Positions 6,905-13,189 of a stretch of DNA of 15,525 nt are shown one piece after another (the first letter of the stretch is position 1; every line of letters starts with the position of its first letter). Position numbers and translations under genes: made by a program. The notes below the pieces were generated by a model that saw nothing but the letters and a program-made list of their open reading frames with translations, ran no database searches and had not been told where the DNA came from. The DNA is from JAQGJA01 sp965651535 (lineage in GTDB: Bacteria; Pseudomonadota; Alphaproteobacteria; Micavibrionales; SZUA-601), in assembly GCA_965651535.1 (NCBI GenBank), contig CBFGSX010000032.1, positions 1-15,525 of the forward strand. The letters run 5' to 3'.

Positions 6905-7393
6905 ATGGAAAAGATTCCAATGACGCCGAAAGGCCATCAGGCCTTGATGGATGAACTGCGCCAATTAAAAGAAAACGACCGCCCGCAGGTGATTCAAGAA
7001 ATCGCCGTGGCGCGCGATCACGGTGATCTAAAAGAGAACGCCGAATATCATGCCGCGCGCGAAAAACAGAGCTTTATCGAGGGCCGCATCCAGGAGTTGG
7101 AAAGCGTGTTGTCGCGCGTCGAGGTGATCGACTTCACCAAATTCGAGGGCGAGACGGTGCGCTTCGGCGCGACCGTGCAGGTCTATGAAGAAGAAAGCGA
7201 AAAAGAACATCACTACATGATCGTCGGCCATTACGAGGCGGATATCACGCAAAACCGTCTGTCGCTTCAGGCGCCGTTGTCGCGCGCGCTGATCGGCAAG
7301 GCGGTCGGGGATGTCGTGTCGGTGGTCGCGCCCGGCGGAAAGAAATCATACGAGATCGTCTCGGTGAAATACGCCGAGCATTTTGACAAGTAA
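6905..7393 (+). CDS. greA: Transcription elongation factor GreA
   Basis: 162 residues. It rescues backtracked RNA polymerase by stimulating cleavage of the transcript 3' end. ATG 6905 is chosen over an in-frame start at 6863, because a GAGGAAG site (6895-6901) precedes it and the product then begins MEKIPMTPKG as in known GreA proteins. The N-terminal coiled coil (about 1-75) carries the tip motif GDLKENAEYHAAREKQ with D41 and E44, the catalytic acidic pair at the same positions as in E. coli. The C-terminal FKBP-like domain spans about 82-160, with QAPLSRALIGKAVGD conserved. It has its own promoter and a leader hairpin, and is divergent from dnaG. Only 6 bases separate it from the convergent gene that follows. 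Confidence 0.96.
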   Translation: MEKIPMTPKGHQALMDELRQLKENDRPQVIQEIAVARDHGDLKENAEYHAAREKQSFIEGRIQELESVLSRVEVIDFTKFEGETVRFGATVQVYEEESEKEHHYMIVGHYEADITQNRLSLQAPLSRALIGKAVGDVVSVVAPGGKKSYEIVSVKYAEHFDK

Positions 7394-7399
7394 GAGGGC

Positions 7400-8491
7400 C
7401 TACTGTTCTTTTTTCTTGGACGTGTTGTCGTTGGCTTCGCCGATCATCTTCTCGATATCTTCCTTGGGCACGGGTTTTTGGACGATGACGCAGGACCAGC
7501 CCAGCCCGTCATATTCCATGTAGCCCAGCGTTTTGGCAAAGGCGACGATGGCGCCGTCGCTGTCGATATAGCTGCCGCGTGTCTGGCCCTTCATGTCGAT
7601 GGTGAAGGTTTCATAAATGTTCTTGCCGTCGCTCGAGGCGATGATCTTGTTCTGGGAGTCGAGCAGCAGTACGCGCGTGCGCGGCCATTCCGCCTTGTCG
7701 ATAGTCGGCTCGTCCTGCACGATGACGCGGGACTGCTCGCCCCAGTCGAAGAACACGCCCATGACGCCGATCATTTCACCGTGCAAATCGCCACCCTTGC
7801 GCACGGAGGCGGCATAGACCGCGCTCGGCTCGCCGTTATGGAGCGGCGAGTCATGCACATCGTCGACGATGTATTCCTCGCCGCTGCGGGTTTTGACGGT
7901 TTCCTTGAACCAGCGCTCATTCGAGGCGGATGAGCCGATCAACGTCGGATAGCGGCTGGGGCGCGACACGGCGACGACCTTGCCGGTCAGATCGGTCAGC
8001 ACGAGGTTGGAATAGATGGTGTAAAGCTGGTTGATGACGCCCAGGCGTTTGCAGGCATATTCGGCGGACTCGGGTGTTTTTTTCTCGAGGCATTGCACGA
8101 AAGCATCGTCTGTCGCCCACCAACGCACATCGGCGGTGCGTTCGAACAGGTTGCGGACAATCAGCTGCACCAGGGTCTGCGCCATCTCGACCAGGCGCAC
8201 GCCCTCGAGCGTTTCGACGATCTGGTCGGAATAGCCCAAGCCCTGACGGATGCGGGCCATGACGACTTCGCGGAAATCTTTTGAGTTGTTCGTCGTCTGT
8301 TGCGAGAGGCTTTTTACCTCCGAGGCGACGACGGCAAAGCCCTTGCCCATCTCGCCGGCGCGGGCGGCTTCGATTGTGGCGTTCAGGGCCAGTAATGTCG
8401 TATGCGAGGCGATCTTCTCATTGGTCTTGGCAAAGCGTTCGACGTCTTCTTCGACCTGACGCATGATAAGTTGTAGGGCGCGGGGAAGCAT
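7400..8491 (-). CDS. Soluble MCP-type signalling protein with C-terminal Cache-like sensor
   Basis: 363 residues. Residues 25-66 hold the most conserved part of the chemoreceptor signalling hairpin (TTLLALNATIEAARAGEMGK, then GFAVVASEVKSLSQQT), which binds CheA and CheW. Only a short helix precedes it and about 60 helical residues follow. Residues about 150-335 read like an extracellular-type Cache sensor: SNLVLTDLTGKVVAVSRPSR, NERWFKETV, a VYAASV strand, LLLDSQNKIIASS and a closing Trp-Ser-Cys strand. No membrane segment or signal peptide is present. An in-frame stop (TGA near 8530) rules out a longer N-terminus. The domain order is therefore reversed compared with standard receptors, and the sensor should be cytoplasmic. 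The ATG at 8491 has a GCGAGG site. No che gene is nearby. The ligand is unknown. Confidence 0.82.
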   Translation of the reverse strand: MLPRALQLIMRQVEEDVERFAKTNEKIASHTTLLALNATIEAARAGEMGKGFAVVASEVKSLSQQTTNNSKDFREVVMARIRQGLGYSDQIVETLEGVRLVEMAQTLVQLIVRNLFERTADVRWWATDDAFVQCLEKKTPESAEYACKRLGVINQLYTIYSNLVLTDLTGKVVAVSRPSRYPTLIGSSASNERWFKETVKTRSGEEYIVDDVHDSPLHNGEPSAVYAASVRKGGDLHGEMIGVMGVFFDWGEQSRVIVQDEPTIDKAEWPRTRVLLLDSQNKIIASSDGKNIYETFTIDMKGQTRGSYIDSDGAIVAFAKTLGYMEYDGLGWSCVIVQKPVPKEDIEKMIGEANDNTSKKKEQ

Positions 8492-8556
8492 GGGGGCCTC
8501 GCTGGAAAGAGAAATTAAATTACCTAATCAGGATAGAAAATAAGAATTAACAGCTC

Positions 8557-8585
8557 TTTAAAGACTTCCCGCGTATGACTATACG
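8557..8585 (+). promoter_or_regulatory. Weak candidate promoter of amt
   Basis: TTTAAA (8557-8562), a 17-base spacer, then TATACG (8580-8585); each element matches 4 of 6. The -10 falls inside a small inverted repeat. No sigma-54 site (GG and GC doublets in the usual spacing) was seen in 8492-8635. Confidence 0.3.
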
Positions 8586-8597
8586 TCCGCTCCGGAC
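8572..8597. repeat. Two tandem small hairpins upstream of amt
   Basis: cgtat-gact-atacg (8572-8585) is followed directly by gtccg-ctc-cggac (8585-8597), sharing one base. Both are perfect 5-bp stems. A T-rich tract lies at 8601-8614. They could be operator half-sites or leader structure. The second hairpin with its T-tract resembles a weak terminator. Confidence 0.4.
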
Positions 8598-8635
8598 AAC
8601 TTATTTTTTATTTTAACGTAATCTGGAGTCTCCCT

Positions 8636-9946
8636 ATGTTTGAAAAACTCAAGACAAAGGCCCTGCTTTCGCTGGGCTTGGTGTCGCTGTTTTTTGTGCC
8701 GTTCGCGGCGCAGGCGGCCGACACGATCGATAGCGGCGATACCGCATGGCTTCTCATCTCCTGTGCGCTCGTCATGCTGATGACGCCGGGGCTGGCCTTC
8801 TTTTATGCCGGGATGGTGCGCAGCAAGAACGTCGTCTCGACGCTGTTGCAGAACTATGTCGCACTGGCGCTGGTCGGCGTGATCTGGGCCGTCGTCGGCT
8901 ATAGCCTTGTCTTCACCGAAGGTAATGCGTTCATTGGCGGGTTCAAATATCTGCTGCTCGAAGGCGTCGGACAAGAGCCGTCACCGGTTGCAGACAATAT
9001 CCCGCATCTGGGCTTTATGGCGTTCCAGATGATGTTCGCCATCATCACCCCCGCACTGATCACCGGTTCGATCGCCGAGCGTATCAACTTCAAGGGCTGG
9101 CTGGTGTTTTGTGGATTGTGGAGCCTTGCGGTTTACGTTCCCGTGGCCCACTGGGTCTGGGGGCCGGGCGGTTGGCTCGTCGACAAAGGCGCGCTTGATT
9201 TCGCGGGCGGTATCGTCGTTCACCTGACATCGGGTTGTTCGGCGCTGGTTGCGGCTTTTGCCTTGGGCAGCCGTCACGACGCCAAAGGCCACATGAAGCC
9301 GACCGATGTCGGCATGGTCATGCTCGGCGCGGCTTTGCTGTGGTTTGGCTGGTTCGGCTTTAATGCCGGTTCGGCGCTCAGCTCGGGCGGTCTGGCGGCA
9401 CACGCTTTCGTCACGACCTTCCTTGCGGCTTCGACAGCCTTCCTCGGCTGGTTGGCCGTGGACTGGATCCGTCTGGGCAAGCCCTCGGCGGTCGGCGCCT
9501 CGATCGGCCTCGTGGTCGGTCTGGTTGTCATCACGCCGGCAGCCGGTTTCGTCTCGACGGGCCATGCTTTGCTGATGGGCCTCATCGGCGGTGTGCTGTC
9601 GAACATCATCGCCGTCTACGTCAAGAAAGCGAGCCATTATTTTGACGATACGCTGGATGTGTTCGCCTGCCACGGTATCGGCGGTATCCTCGGCGCGATT
9701 ATGACGGGCCTGTTCGCAAGCTCGGCCGTGAACTCGGCTGTCAGCGATGAAGGTTACTTCATCAGCGGTAAGACGGATCTGTTTATGGCCAACCTTGAGG
9801 GAACGGTCATCGCGGTCGTGTATTCGATGCTTGTGACCTTCGTTCTGATTAAGGTCATCAACGTGATCATCCCGCTGCGCGTCGGCGCGGGGGACGAAGC
9901 CTCGGGCCTCGACCCGTCGGTGCACGGCGAGACCTTCCGCAACTAG
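8636..9946 (+). CDS. amt: Ammonium channel/transporter (Amt family)
   Basis: 436 residues with a signal peptide (1-27, ending AAQAA) and about eleven membrane helices. Amt trimers conduct ammonia or ammonium across the inner membrane. The conduction residues are visible: D188 in ALDFAGGIVVHLTSG, the twin pore histidines H196 and H346 (ACHGIGG), W175 (HWVWGPGGW), and Phe residues of the gate near 127-134 (GFMAFQMMF). The GWFGFNAGSAL motif lies at 238-248. The length fits single-domain Amt. The ATG at 8636 has a TGGAG site (8624-8628). amt usually follows glnK, which encodes the PII regulator that plugs the channel. No glnK is next to it here, and the gene is monocistronic, closed by a strong terminator. 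The C-terminal tail (GAGDEASGLDPSVHGE) is the conserved PII-responsive tail. Confidence 0.96.
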   Translation: MFEKLKTKALLSLGLVSLFFVPFAAQAADTIDSGDTAWLLISCALVMLMTPGLAFFYAGMVRSKNVVSTLLQNYVALALVGVIWAVVGYSLVFTEGNAFIGGFKYLLLEGVGQEPSPVADNIPHLGFMAFQMMFAIITPALITGSIAERINFKGWLVFCGLWSLAVYVPVAHWVWGPGGWLVDKGALDFAGGIVVHLTSGCSALVAAFALGSRHDAKGHMKPTDVGMVMLGAALLWFGWFGFNAGSALSSGGLAAHAFVTTFLAASTAFLGWLAVDWIRLGKPSAVGASIGLVVGLVVITPAAGFVSTGHALLMGLIGGVLSNIIAVYVKKASHYFDDTLDVFACHGIGGILGAIMTGLFASSAVNSAVSDEGYFISGKTDLFMANLEGTVIAVVYSMLVTFVLIKVINVIIPLRVGAGDEASGLDPSVHGETFRN

Positions 9947-9965
9947 TTTGCGTCAATCTATCCGG

Positions 9966-9995
9966 AAAAGCCCGCCCCCGCTTGGCGGGCTTTTT
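9966..9995 (+). terminator. Intrinsic terminator of amt
   Basis: An 11-bp perfect stem (9966-9976 with 9984-9994) has a 7-base loop and ends in TTTTT followed by cttt. It lies 20 bases past the amt stop. Confidence 0.9.
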
Positions 9996-10031
9996 CTTTT
10001 GCGCTAGACAGGAAGGAACAAGGAGAAACAC

Positions 10032-10763
10032 ATGACCTCGAAAAAATCCATCATCGCGGCGGTGGCCGTTCTGGTCCTTTTGGGCGGCGGCTATTTCGTC
10101 TATCGCAATATGTTCGACTGGATCCGCATTCAGGCCGAGAAGGTGGCCAGCGAATCCCTCGGGGTCGATGTCGGTATCGGCAGCATCTCGGTCGCGTTTA
10201 AGGACAAGACGGTGCGTGTGAAGGGCATCAAGATCGGCAACCCCAAGGGTTTCGATACGCCCTATGCGGTGAAGCTGGGCCTTGTCGAGGTGCAGGCGGA
10301 TGTCCTGTCGCGCGAAAAGATCGTCATCAAAAAAGTTCTGGTGTCGGATAACAGCCTCCATCTGGAAATGAAAGGGCCGCGTTCGAACCTGAACGCCTTG
10401 TCCCAAGGGATTAAAGGGAAGGGCGGCAACAAAGCCTCTTCCGGTGACAGCAAGCCGCCGACAGTGAACATTACCGATCTTGTCATCGAGAAAACCGCCA
10501 TGAATGTGCGCTCGGACATGGTAAAAAATCAGGGTGCGATCTCGCTGCCCACGATCCGCCTGAAGAATGTCGGCCAGAACAACAACCAGGCCTCGGCCGT
10601 CGTCGCGCAGATCACGCGGACGGTGGTGAACGAGGCATTGACCGCCGCTGCGCGCAGCGGCGTATTGCAAAACCTGTCGAAACAGGGCGTGGACACGTTG
10701 AAAGACGGTTTGAAAACCGGTGGTGACGGTCTCAAGAAATCGTTACAGGGAATTGGGTTCTAA
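10032..10763 (+). CDS. Membrane-anchored AsmA-like protein
   Basis: 243 residues; the ATG has an AGGAG site 6 bases upstream. Residues 6-24 form one N-terminal membrane helix (IIAAVAVLVLLGGGYFVY), leaving the rest in the periplasm. Residues 30-115 show the AsmA/DUF748 N-terminal pattern: amphipathic helix, a 'gvdvgiGsisv' strand, 'VKGIKIGNPKGFDTPYAVKL', then strands with alternating hydrophobics. A low-complexity Gly/Lys/Ser linker runs about 126-142 and more strands follow to about 180. The last 60 residues are helical and repetitive (Thr-Leu-Lys-Asp-Gly-Leu-Lys). AsmA relatives act in outer-membrane assembly or lipid transport, but this one is much shorter than AsmA (about 600) and its exact role is not clear. 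It appears to be a single-gene unit ahead of the convergent tRNA. Confidence 0.75.
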   Translation: MTSKKSIIAAVAVLVLLGGGYFVYRNMFDWIRIQAEKVASESLGVDVGIGSISVAFKDKTVRVKGIKIGNPKGFDTPYAVKLGLVEVQADVLSREKIVIKKVLVSDNSLHLEMKGPRSNLNALSQGIKGKGGNKASSGDSKPPTVNITDLVIEKTAMNVRSDMVKNQGAISLPTIRLKNVGQNNNQASAVVAQITRTVVNEALTAAARSGVLQNLSKQGVDTLKDGLKTGGDGLKKSLQGIGF

Positions 10764-10769
10764 GAAAAT

Positions 10770-10844
10770 TGGAGCGGGCGAAGGGATTTGAACCCTCGAC
10801 TTTCACCTTGGCAAGGTGACGCTCTACCCCTGAGCTACGCCCGC
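10770..10844 (-). tRNA. tRNA-Gly (anticodon GCC)
   Basis: 75 bases including an encoded CCA. The acceptor stem is GCGGGCG/CGCCCGC with discriminator T. The D arm is GCTCAGGGGTAGAGC, the anticodon stem is TCACC/GGTGA with loop TTGCCAA (anticodon complement at plus 10810-10812), and the T arm is GAGGG-TTCAAAT-CCCTT. All four arms pair. It ends 6 bases from the stop of the convergent AsmA-like gene. Confidence 0.97.
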
Positions 10845-10847
10845 GCC

Positions 10848-10864
10848 GCGATTGCATGAATCGC
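10848..10864. repeat. Small inverted repeat upstream of tRNA-Gly
   Basis: gcgatt (10848-10853) and aatcgc (10859-10864) form a perfect 6-bp stem around a 5-base loop, just upstream of the tRNA 5' end. It would be in the tRNA precursor leader if transcription starts before it. Confidence 0.3.
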
Positions 10865-10875
10865 AAAGCCCGGAC

Positions 10876-10904
10876 ACACTAGCGGCCTGTTTTGGGGTTT
10901 GCAA
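10876..10904 (-). promoter_or_regulatory. Weak candidate promoter of tRNA-Gly
   Basis: Read on the minus strand: TTGCAA (plus 10899-10904), a 17-base spacer, then TAGTGT (plus 10876-10881), about 32 bases before the tRNA 5' end. The -35 matches 4 of 6 and the -10 matches 3 of 6. Spacing and position fit; the match is weak. Confidence 0.3.
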
Positions 10905-10918
10905 GAGGAGATTCGGGC

Positions 10919-11452
10919 GTGGCCGAAATCGTTAAAATGGAGACGTTCGACGGGTTTGCGCCGGACCAACAGGCCTTGCTGGGGGTGTTTTCAGCCTTGG
11001 GGATTTCCCATGAAATATGGTCGCACCCGCCCATTTTTACCGTCGAGGAGGGGCTGCGCCTCGATCTGCCGGGGCATATTCCGGGCCGGCACGGCAAGTC
11101 GCTTTTCCTGACCTGTCCCAAAAGCGGGTTGTGGCTGGTGGTGGCCGCCGAGGATACCCGCGTCGATCTCAAGAAGCTGGCGGGCGCCGTCGGGGCCAAG
11201 CGGTTCAGCTTTGCCCGCCCCGAGAAGATGGTCGAGATACTGGGCGTAACCCCCGGCTCGGCGACGCCCTTCGCCTTGATGAATGACGCAGGCCGCACGG
11301 TGCAGGTGGTAGTCGACGCGGCGCTGGCGGGTGCGGAGAAATGCGTTTTCCATCCGCTAAAAAACGACGCCTCTACAGTGATTTCCAGCCAAGACCTGTT
11401 GCGCTTTATTAGACATTTCGGCTATACCCCGCAGGTTCTTGAATTGACCTGA
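10919..11452 (+). CDS. ProX/YbaK-family prolyl-tRNA editing protein
   Basis: 177 residues. The family consists of freestanding trans-editing enzymes that hydrolyse misacylated tRNA-Pro (ProXp-ala/PrdX group). Conserved features are HPPIFTVEEG (36-45), PGRHGKSLFL with the family lysine K60 (55-64), LVVAAEDTRVDLKKL (73-87), GVTPGSATPFAL (109-120) and FHPLKND (144-150). The length fits a single-domain editing protein. GTG 10919 is chosen because GAGGAG (10905-10910) sits 8 bases upstream. An in-frame TTG at 10892 would need an unseen site, and an ATG at 10937 lacks one. It is first in a tight three-gene run: the next start is 22 bases past its stop. The exact misacylated substrate (Ala versus Cys) cannot be read from the sequence; PrdX-like motifs favour Ala-tRNA-Pro. 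Confidence 0.88.
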   Translation: MAEIVKMETFDGFAPDQQALLGVFSALGISHEIWSHPPIFTVEEGLRLDLPGHIPGRHGKSLFLTCPKSGLWLVVAAEDTRVDLKKLAGAVGAKRFSFARPEKMVEILGVTPGSATPFALMNDAGRTVQVVVDAALAGAEKCVFHPLKNDASTVISSQDLLRFIRHFGYTPQVLELT

Positions 11453-11474
11453 AACGGTCTAGATTAGAAGAGAC

Positions 11475-12131
11475 ATGAAACTGCAAGCCCTGCCCGAAAT
11501 GTTGCCGATTTTCCCGCTCGAGGGGGCGCTGCTGTTGCCGCAGGGCGATTTGCCGCTCAATATCTTCGAGCCGCGCTATGTGGCGATGGTGAAAACGGCA
11601 ATCGCGGGCGACCGCCTGATCGGCATGGTGCAGCCTTGCCCGTGCCCCGAGAAAATGACCGACGGCGCGCGCCCATTCTATCATGTCGGTTGCGTCGGCC
11701 GGATTTCGGCCTTTGAGGAAACGCCGGACGGGCGTTTCCTGATCAATCTGCACGGGGTGGCGCGTTTTGAAATTCTGGAGCACGAGCTGACGGCCGAGGG
11801 CTACCGCAAGGCGCGGGTCGATTTTGCCGCTTTTGCCGATGATCTGTCCGAGCCGCAGCCTTTGCCGGAATGTCTGACGCGTTCCTGTCTGGTCGAGAAA
11901 ATTCAGGAATATCTGTCGAATGAAGGTCTGTTCTTGGATTGGGATCTGGCCGCGCACGTGCCGGATCAGCGTTTTTATACTTTGCTGGCGATGGTCTGCC
12001 CCTTTACGCCCGCCGAGAAACAGGCTTTGCTGGAAGCGCCGGATTTCGAAGCGCGCTGCCGCCTGATGAAATGCCTGCTCGATATGGCCTGCGCCGAGGA
12101 AAACGCGAATGTCAAACCCACGGAATGTTGA
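11475..12131 (+). CDS. LON N-terminal (substrate-binding) domain protein
   Basis: 218 residues. It carries only the LON N-terminal PUA-like domain found at the front of Lon protease, with no AAA ATPase or Ser-Lys peptidase. Conserved elements are PIFPLEGALLLPQGDLPLNI followed by FEPRY (11-35), IGMVQP (49-54), VGCVGRI (71-77) and LINLHGVARFEI (89-100). A helical bundle follows from about 130 to 205. Seven cysteines are scattered, including a CPCP pair (55-58). Stand-alone LON-domain proteins are widespread in Alphaproteobacteria, but their role is not settled. The ATG at 11475 follows only a weak AGAAGAG site. The 3' end overlaps the next gene by 23 bases, suggesting translational coupling. 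Confidence 0.87.
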   Translation: MKLQALPEMLPIFPLEGALLLPQGDLPLNIFEPRYVAMVKTAIAGDRLIGMVQPCPCPEKMTDGARPFYHVGCVGRISAFEETPDGRFLINLHGVARFEILEHELTAEGYRKARVDFAAFADDLSEPQPLPECLTRSCLVEKIQEYLSNEGLFLDWDLAAHVPDQRFYTLLAMVCPFTPAEKQALLEAPDFEARCRLMKCLLDMACAEENANVKPTEC

Positions 12132-12294
12132 TCCGAAACTGCTTGAACTTCTGGTCTGCCCGCTGACCAAGACGGGTCTGCGTTATGATGCAGGCGCGCA
12201 GGAGTTGGTTTCCGATGCGGCAAAGCTGGCCTTTCCGATCCGTGACGGCGTGCCGGTTTTATTGCTTCAGGAAGCGCGCCGTCTGAACGCCTAG
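12109..12294 (+). CDS. Trm112-like small protein (YcaR family)
   Basis: 61 residues with the standard compact Trm112 layout: LLELLVCPLTKTGLRYD (12-28), a middle AQELVSDAAKLAFPIRDGVPVLL strand pair and the ending LLQEARRL. Eukaryotic Trm112 activates several methyltransferases; the bacterial role is less clear. Only one cysteine is present, so a zinc site of the yeast type is absent, which is usual for the short bacterial forms. GAGGA (12096-12100) lies 8 bases before the ATG and inside the upstream LON gene, and the two genes overlap by 23 bases. The stop TAG shares a CTAG with the stop of the convergent HAD gene. Confidence 0.92.
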   Translation: MSNPRNVDPKLLELLVCPLTKTGLRYDAGAQELVSDAAKLAFPIRDGVPVLLLQEARRLNA

Positions 12295-12301
12295 GCGTTT
12301 T
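12286..12301 (+). terminator. Minimal hairpin at the convergent stop codons
   Basis: aacgc (12286-12290), loop ctag (12291-12294), gcgtt (12295-12299), then further T on the plus strand (tttt at 12298-12301). The 14-base core is a perfect palindrome. The stem is short (5 bp), so termination would be weak to moderate. On the minus strand no T-run follows. Confidence 0.45.
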
Positions 12302-13031
12302 CCACCAGCGTCGACAATTTGTCCTGCCCTGATTTTTCCAGCTTTTCCAGGAATCGCGGCACGTCGCGCATGGAGGGCAGGACGATGAATTTTTCCTTGT
12401 CCGTTTCGGCCACTTCGGCTTCTTCAAAGGCCCAGCTGGTGTGATAGGGGATATGGATGGCCTGACCGCCGAGGCGCACCACGGGCAGGATGTCGGATTT
12501 GATTGAATTACCGACCATCACCACTTCTTCGGGCCTCAGCTGGTAGCGCTTGAAAATACGCTCATAGGTCGCCTCGTTTTTTTCCGAGACAATTTCCACC
12601 GCGTCGAAATAGGGCGCAATGCCCGAGCGCGTGATCTTCATTTCCTGCGCCGTCAGGTCGCCCTTGGTAATGAGGATCAAGCCATAACGCTCGTTCAACT
12701 TGCCGATCGTCTCCGCCACCCCGTCCAGAAGATGGACGGGATGCTGGTGCAGCTCTTTGCCGATCTCGAGTATCTGTGCAATGGCGGATGCAGGCAGGTT
12801 GTCGCCGGCCATGCGCAGAGCGGCTTCAATTGTCGACAGCATATGCGATTTGACCCCGTATCCCCATACCGGAAGATTGGCGATATGTTGTGCGTCCATT
12901 TTTTCGAGCGCGTCCGGATAATCGCCATATTCGTTGACGAGCGCGTGCAGGCGTTCCTTCGCCTCCAAAAAATAATTCTCATGGTGCCAGAGCGTGTCGT
13001 CCCCGTCGAAGGCGATGGTCGTGATGGTCAT
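12291..13031 (-). CDS. HAD-family hydrolase
   Basis: 246 residues with all four haloacid dehalogenase motifs. Motif I is FDGDDTLW with nucleophile D9 and general acid D11. Motif II is ILITKGD (T122), motif III is K151 in SEKNEATY, and motif IV is GNSIKSD ending in D180. A helical C1 cap lies at about 16-100. These features predict a cytoplasmic Mg-dependent phosphatase of the YjjG/phosphoglycolate-phosphatase-like branch; the substrate is not evident. A C-terminal tail of about 35 residues is charged. The ATG at 13031 has a weak GAGAAG site and a promoter about 35 bases upstream. It is convergent with the Trm112-like gene (4-base overlap) and divergent from the DotA/TraY-like gene. Confidence 0.92.
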   Translation of the reverse strand: MTITTIAFDGDDTLWHHENYFLEAKERLHALVNEYGDYPDALEKMDAQHIANLPVWGYGVKSHMLSTIEAALRMAGDNLPASAIAQILEIGKELHQHPVHLLDGVAETIGKLNERYGLILITKGDLTAQEMKITRSGIAPYFDAVEIVSEKNEATYERIFKRYQLRPEEVVMVGNSIKSDILPVVRLGGQAIHIPYHTSWAFEEAEVAETDKEKFIVLPSMRDVPRFLEKLEKSGQDKLSTLVENA

Positions 13032-13059
13032 TTGGTTTCTTCTCGTTAAGGGACTTCTG

Positions 13060-13068
13060 ATTGTAACA
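13060..13068 (-). promoter_or_regulatory. Extended -10 promoter of the HAD gene
   Basis: On the minus strand the bases read TGTTACAAT: an extended -10 TGn followed by TACAAT (5 of 6). A TTAACC lies 19 bases further upstream as a poor -35. Initiation near 13053 leaves a leader of about 20 bases. Confidence 0.5.
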
Positions 13069-13136
13069 CCCGGCTCCTAATAAAGGTTAATGCGGGCATA
13101 TTCGTTAAAAATTGAATAGAATTTTATGCAGTTTTC

Positions 13137-13145
13137 TGTTATAGT
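13137..13145 (+). promoter_or_regulatory. Extended -10 promoter of the DotA/TraY-like gene
   Basis: TGTTATAGT: an extended -10 TGn followed by TATAGT (5 of 6), in an AT-rich stretch with no good -35 at 17 bases. Initiation near 13152 gives a leader of about 40 bases before the start at 13190 or 13196. It is arranged back to back with the HAD promoter. Confidence 0.5.
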
Positions 13146-13189
13146 GTGGGTAAGGAATCGTGTTTATTCTGATTCTAAAGGAAAACCCC

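Noticed and set aside
7400..8491. MCP-like gene as a truncated pseudogene that lost its N-terminal membrane part
   Set aside because: An in-frame stop lies just upstream and only 144 bases separate it from amt. The domains are intact, so a genuine soluble architecture is more likely, though decay cannot be fully excluded.
8981..9925. A 314-codon minus-strand frame antisense to amt
   Set aside because: It has the Arg/Asp/His-rich composition of a mirror frame, and amt motifs are unambiguous on the plus strand.
10770..10844. tRNA-Gly as an integration site for a mobile element carrying the DotA-like gene
   Set aside because: Four housekeeping-type genes lie between them, and no integrase or direct repeat of the tRNA 3' end was seen in the window.
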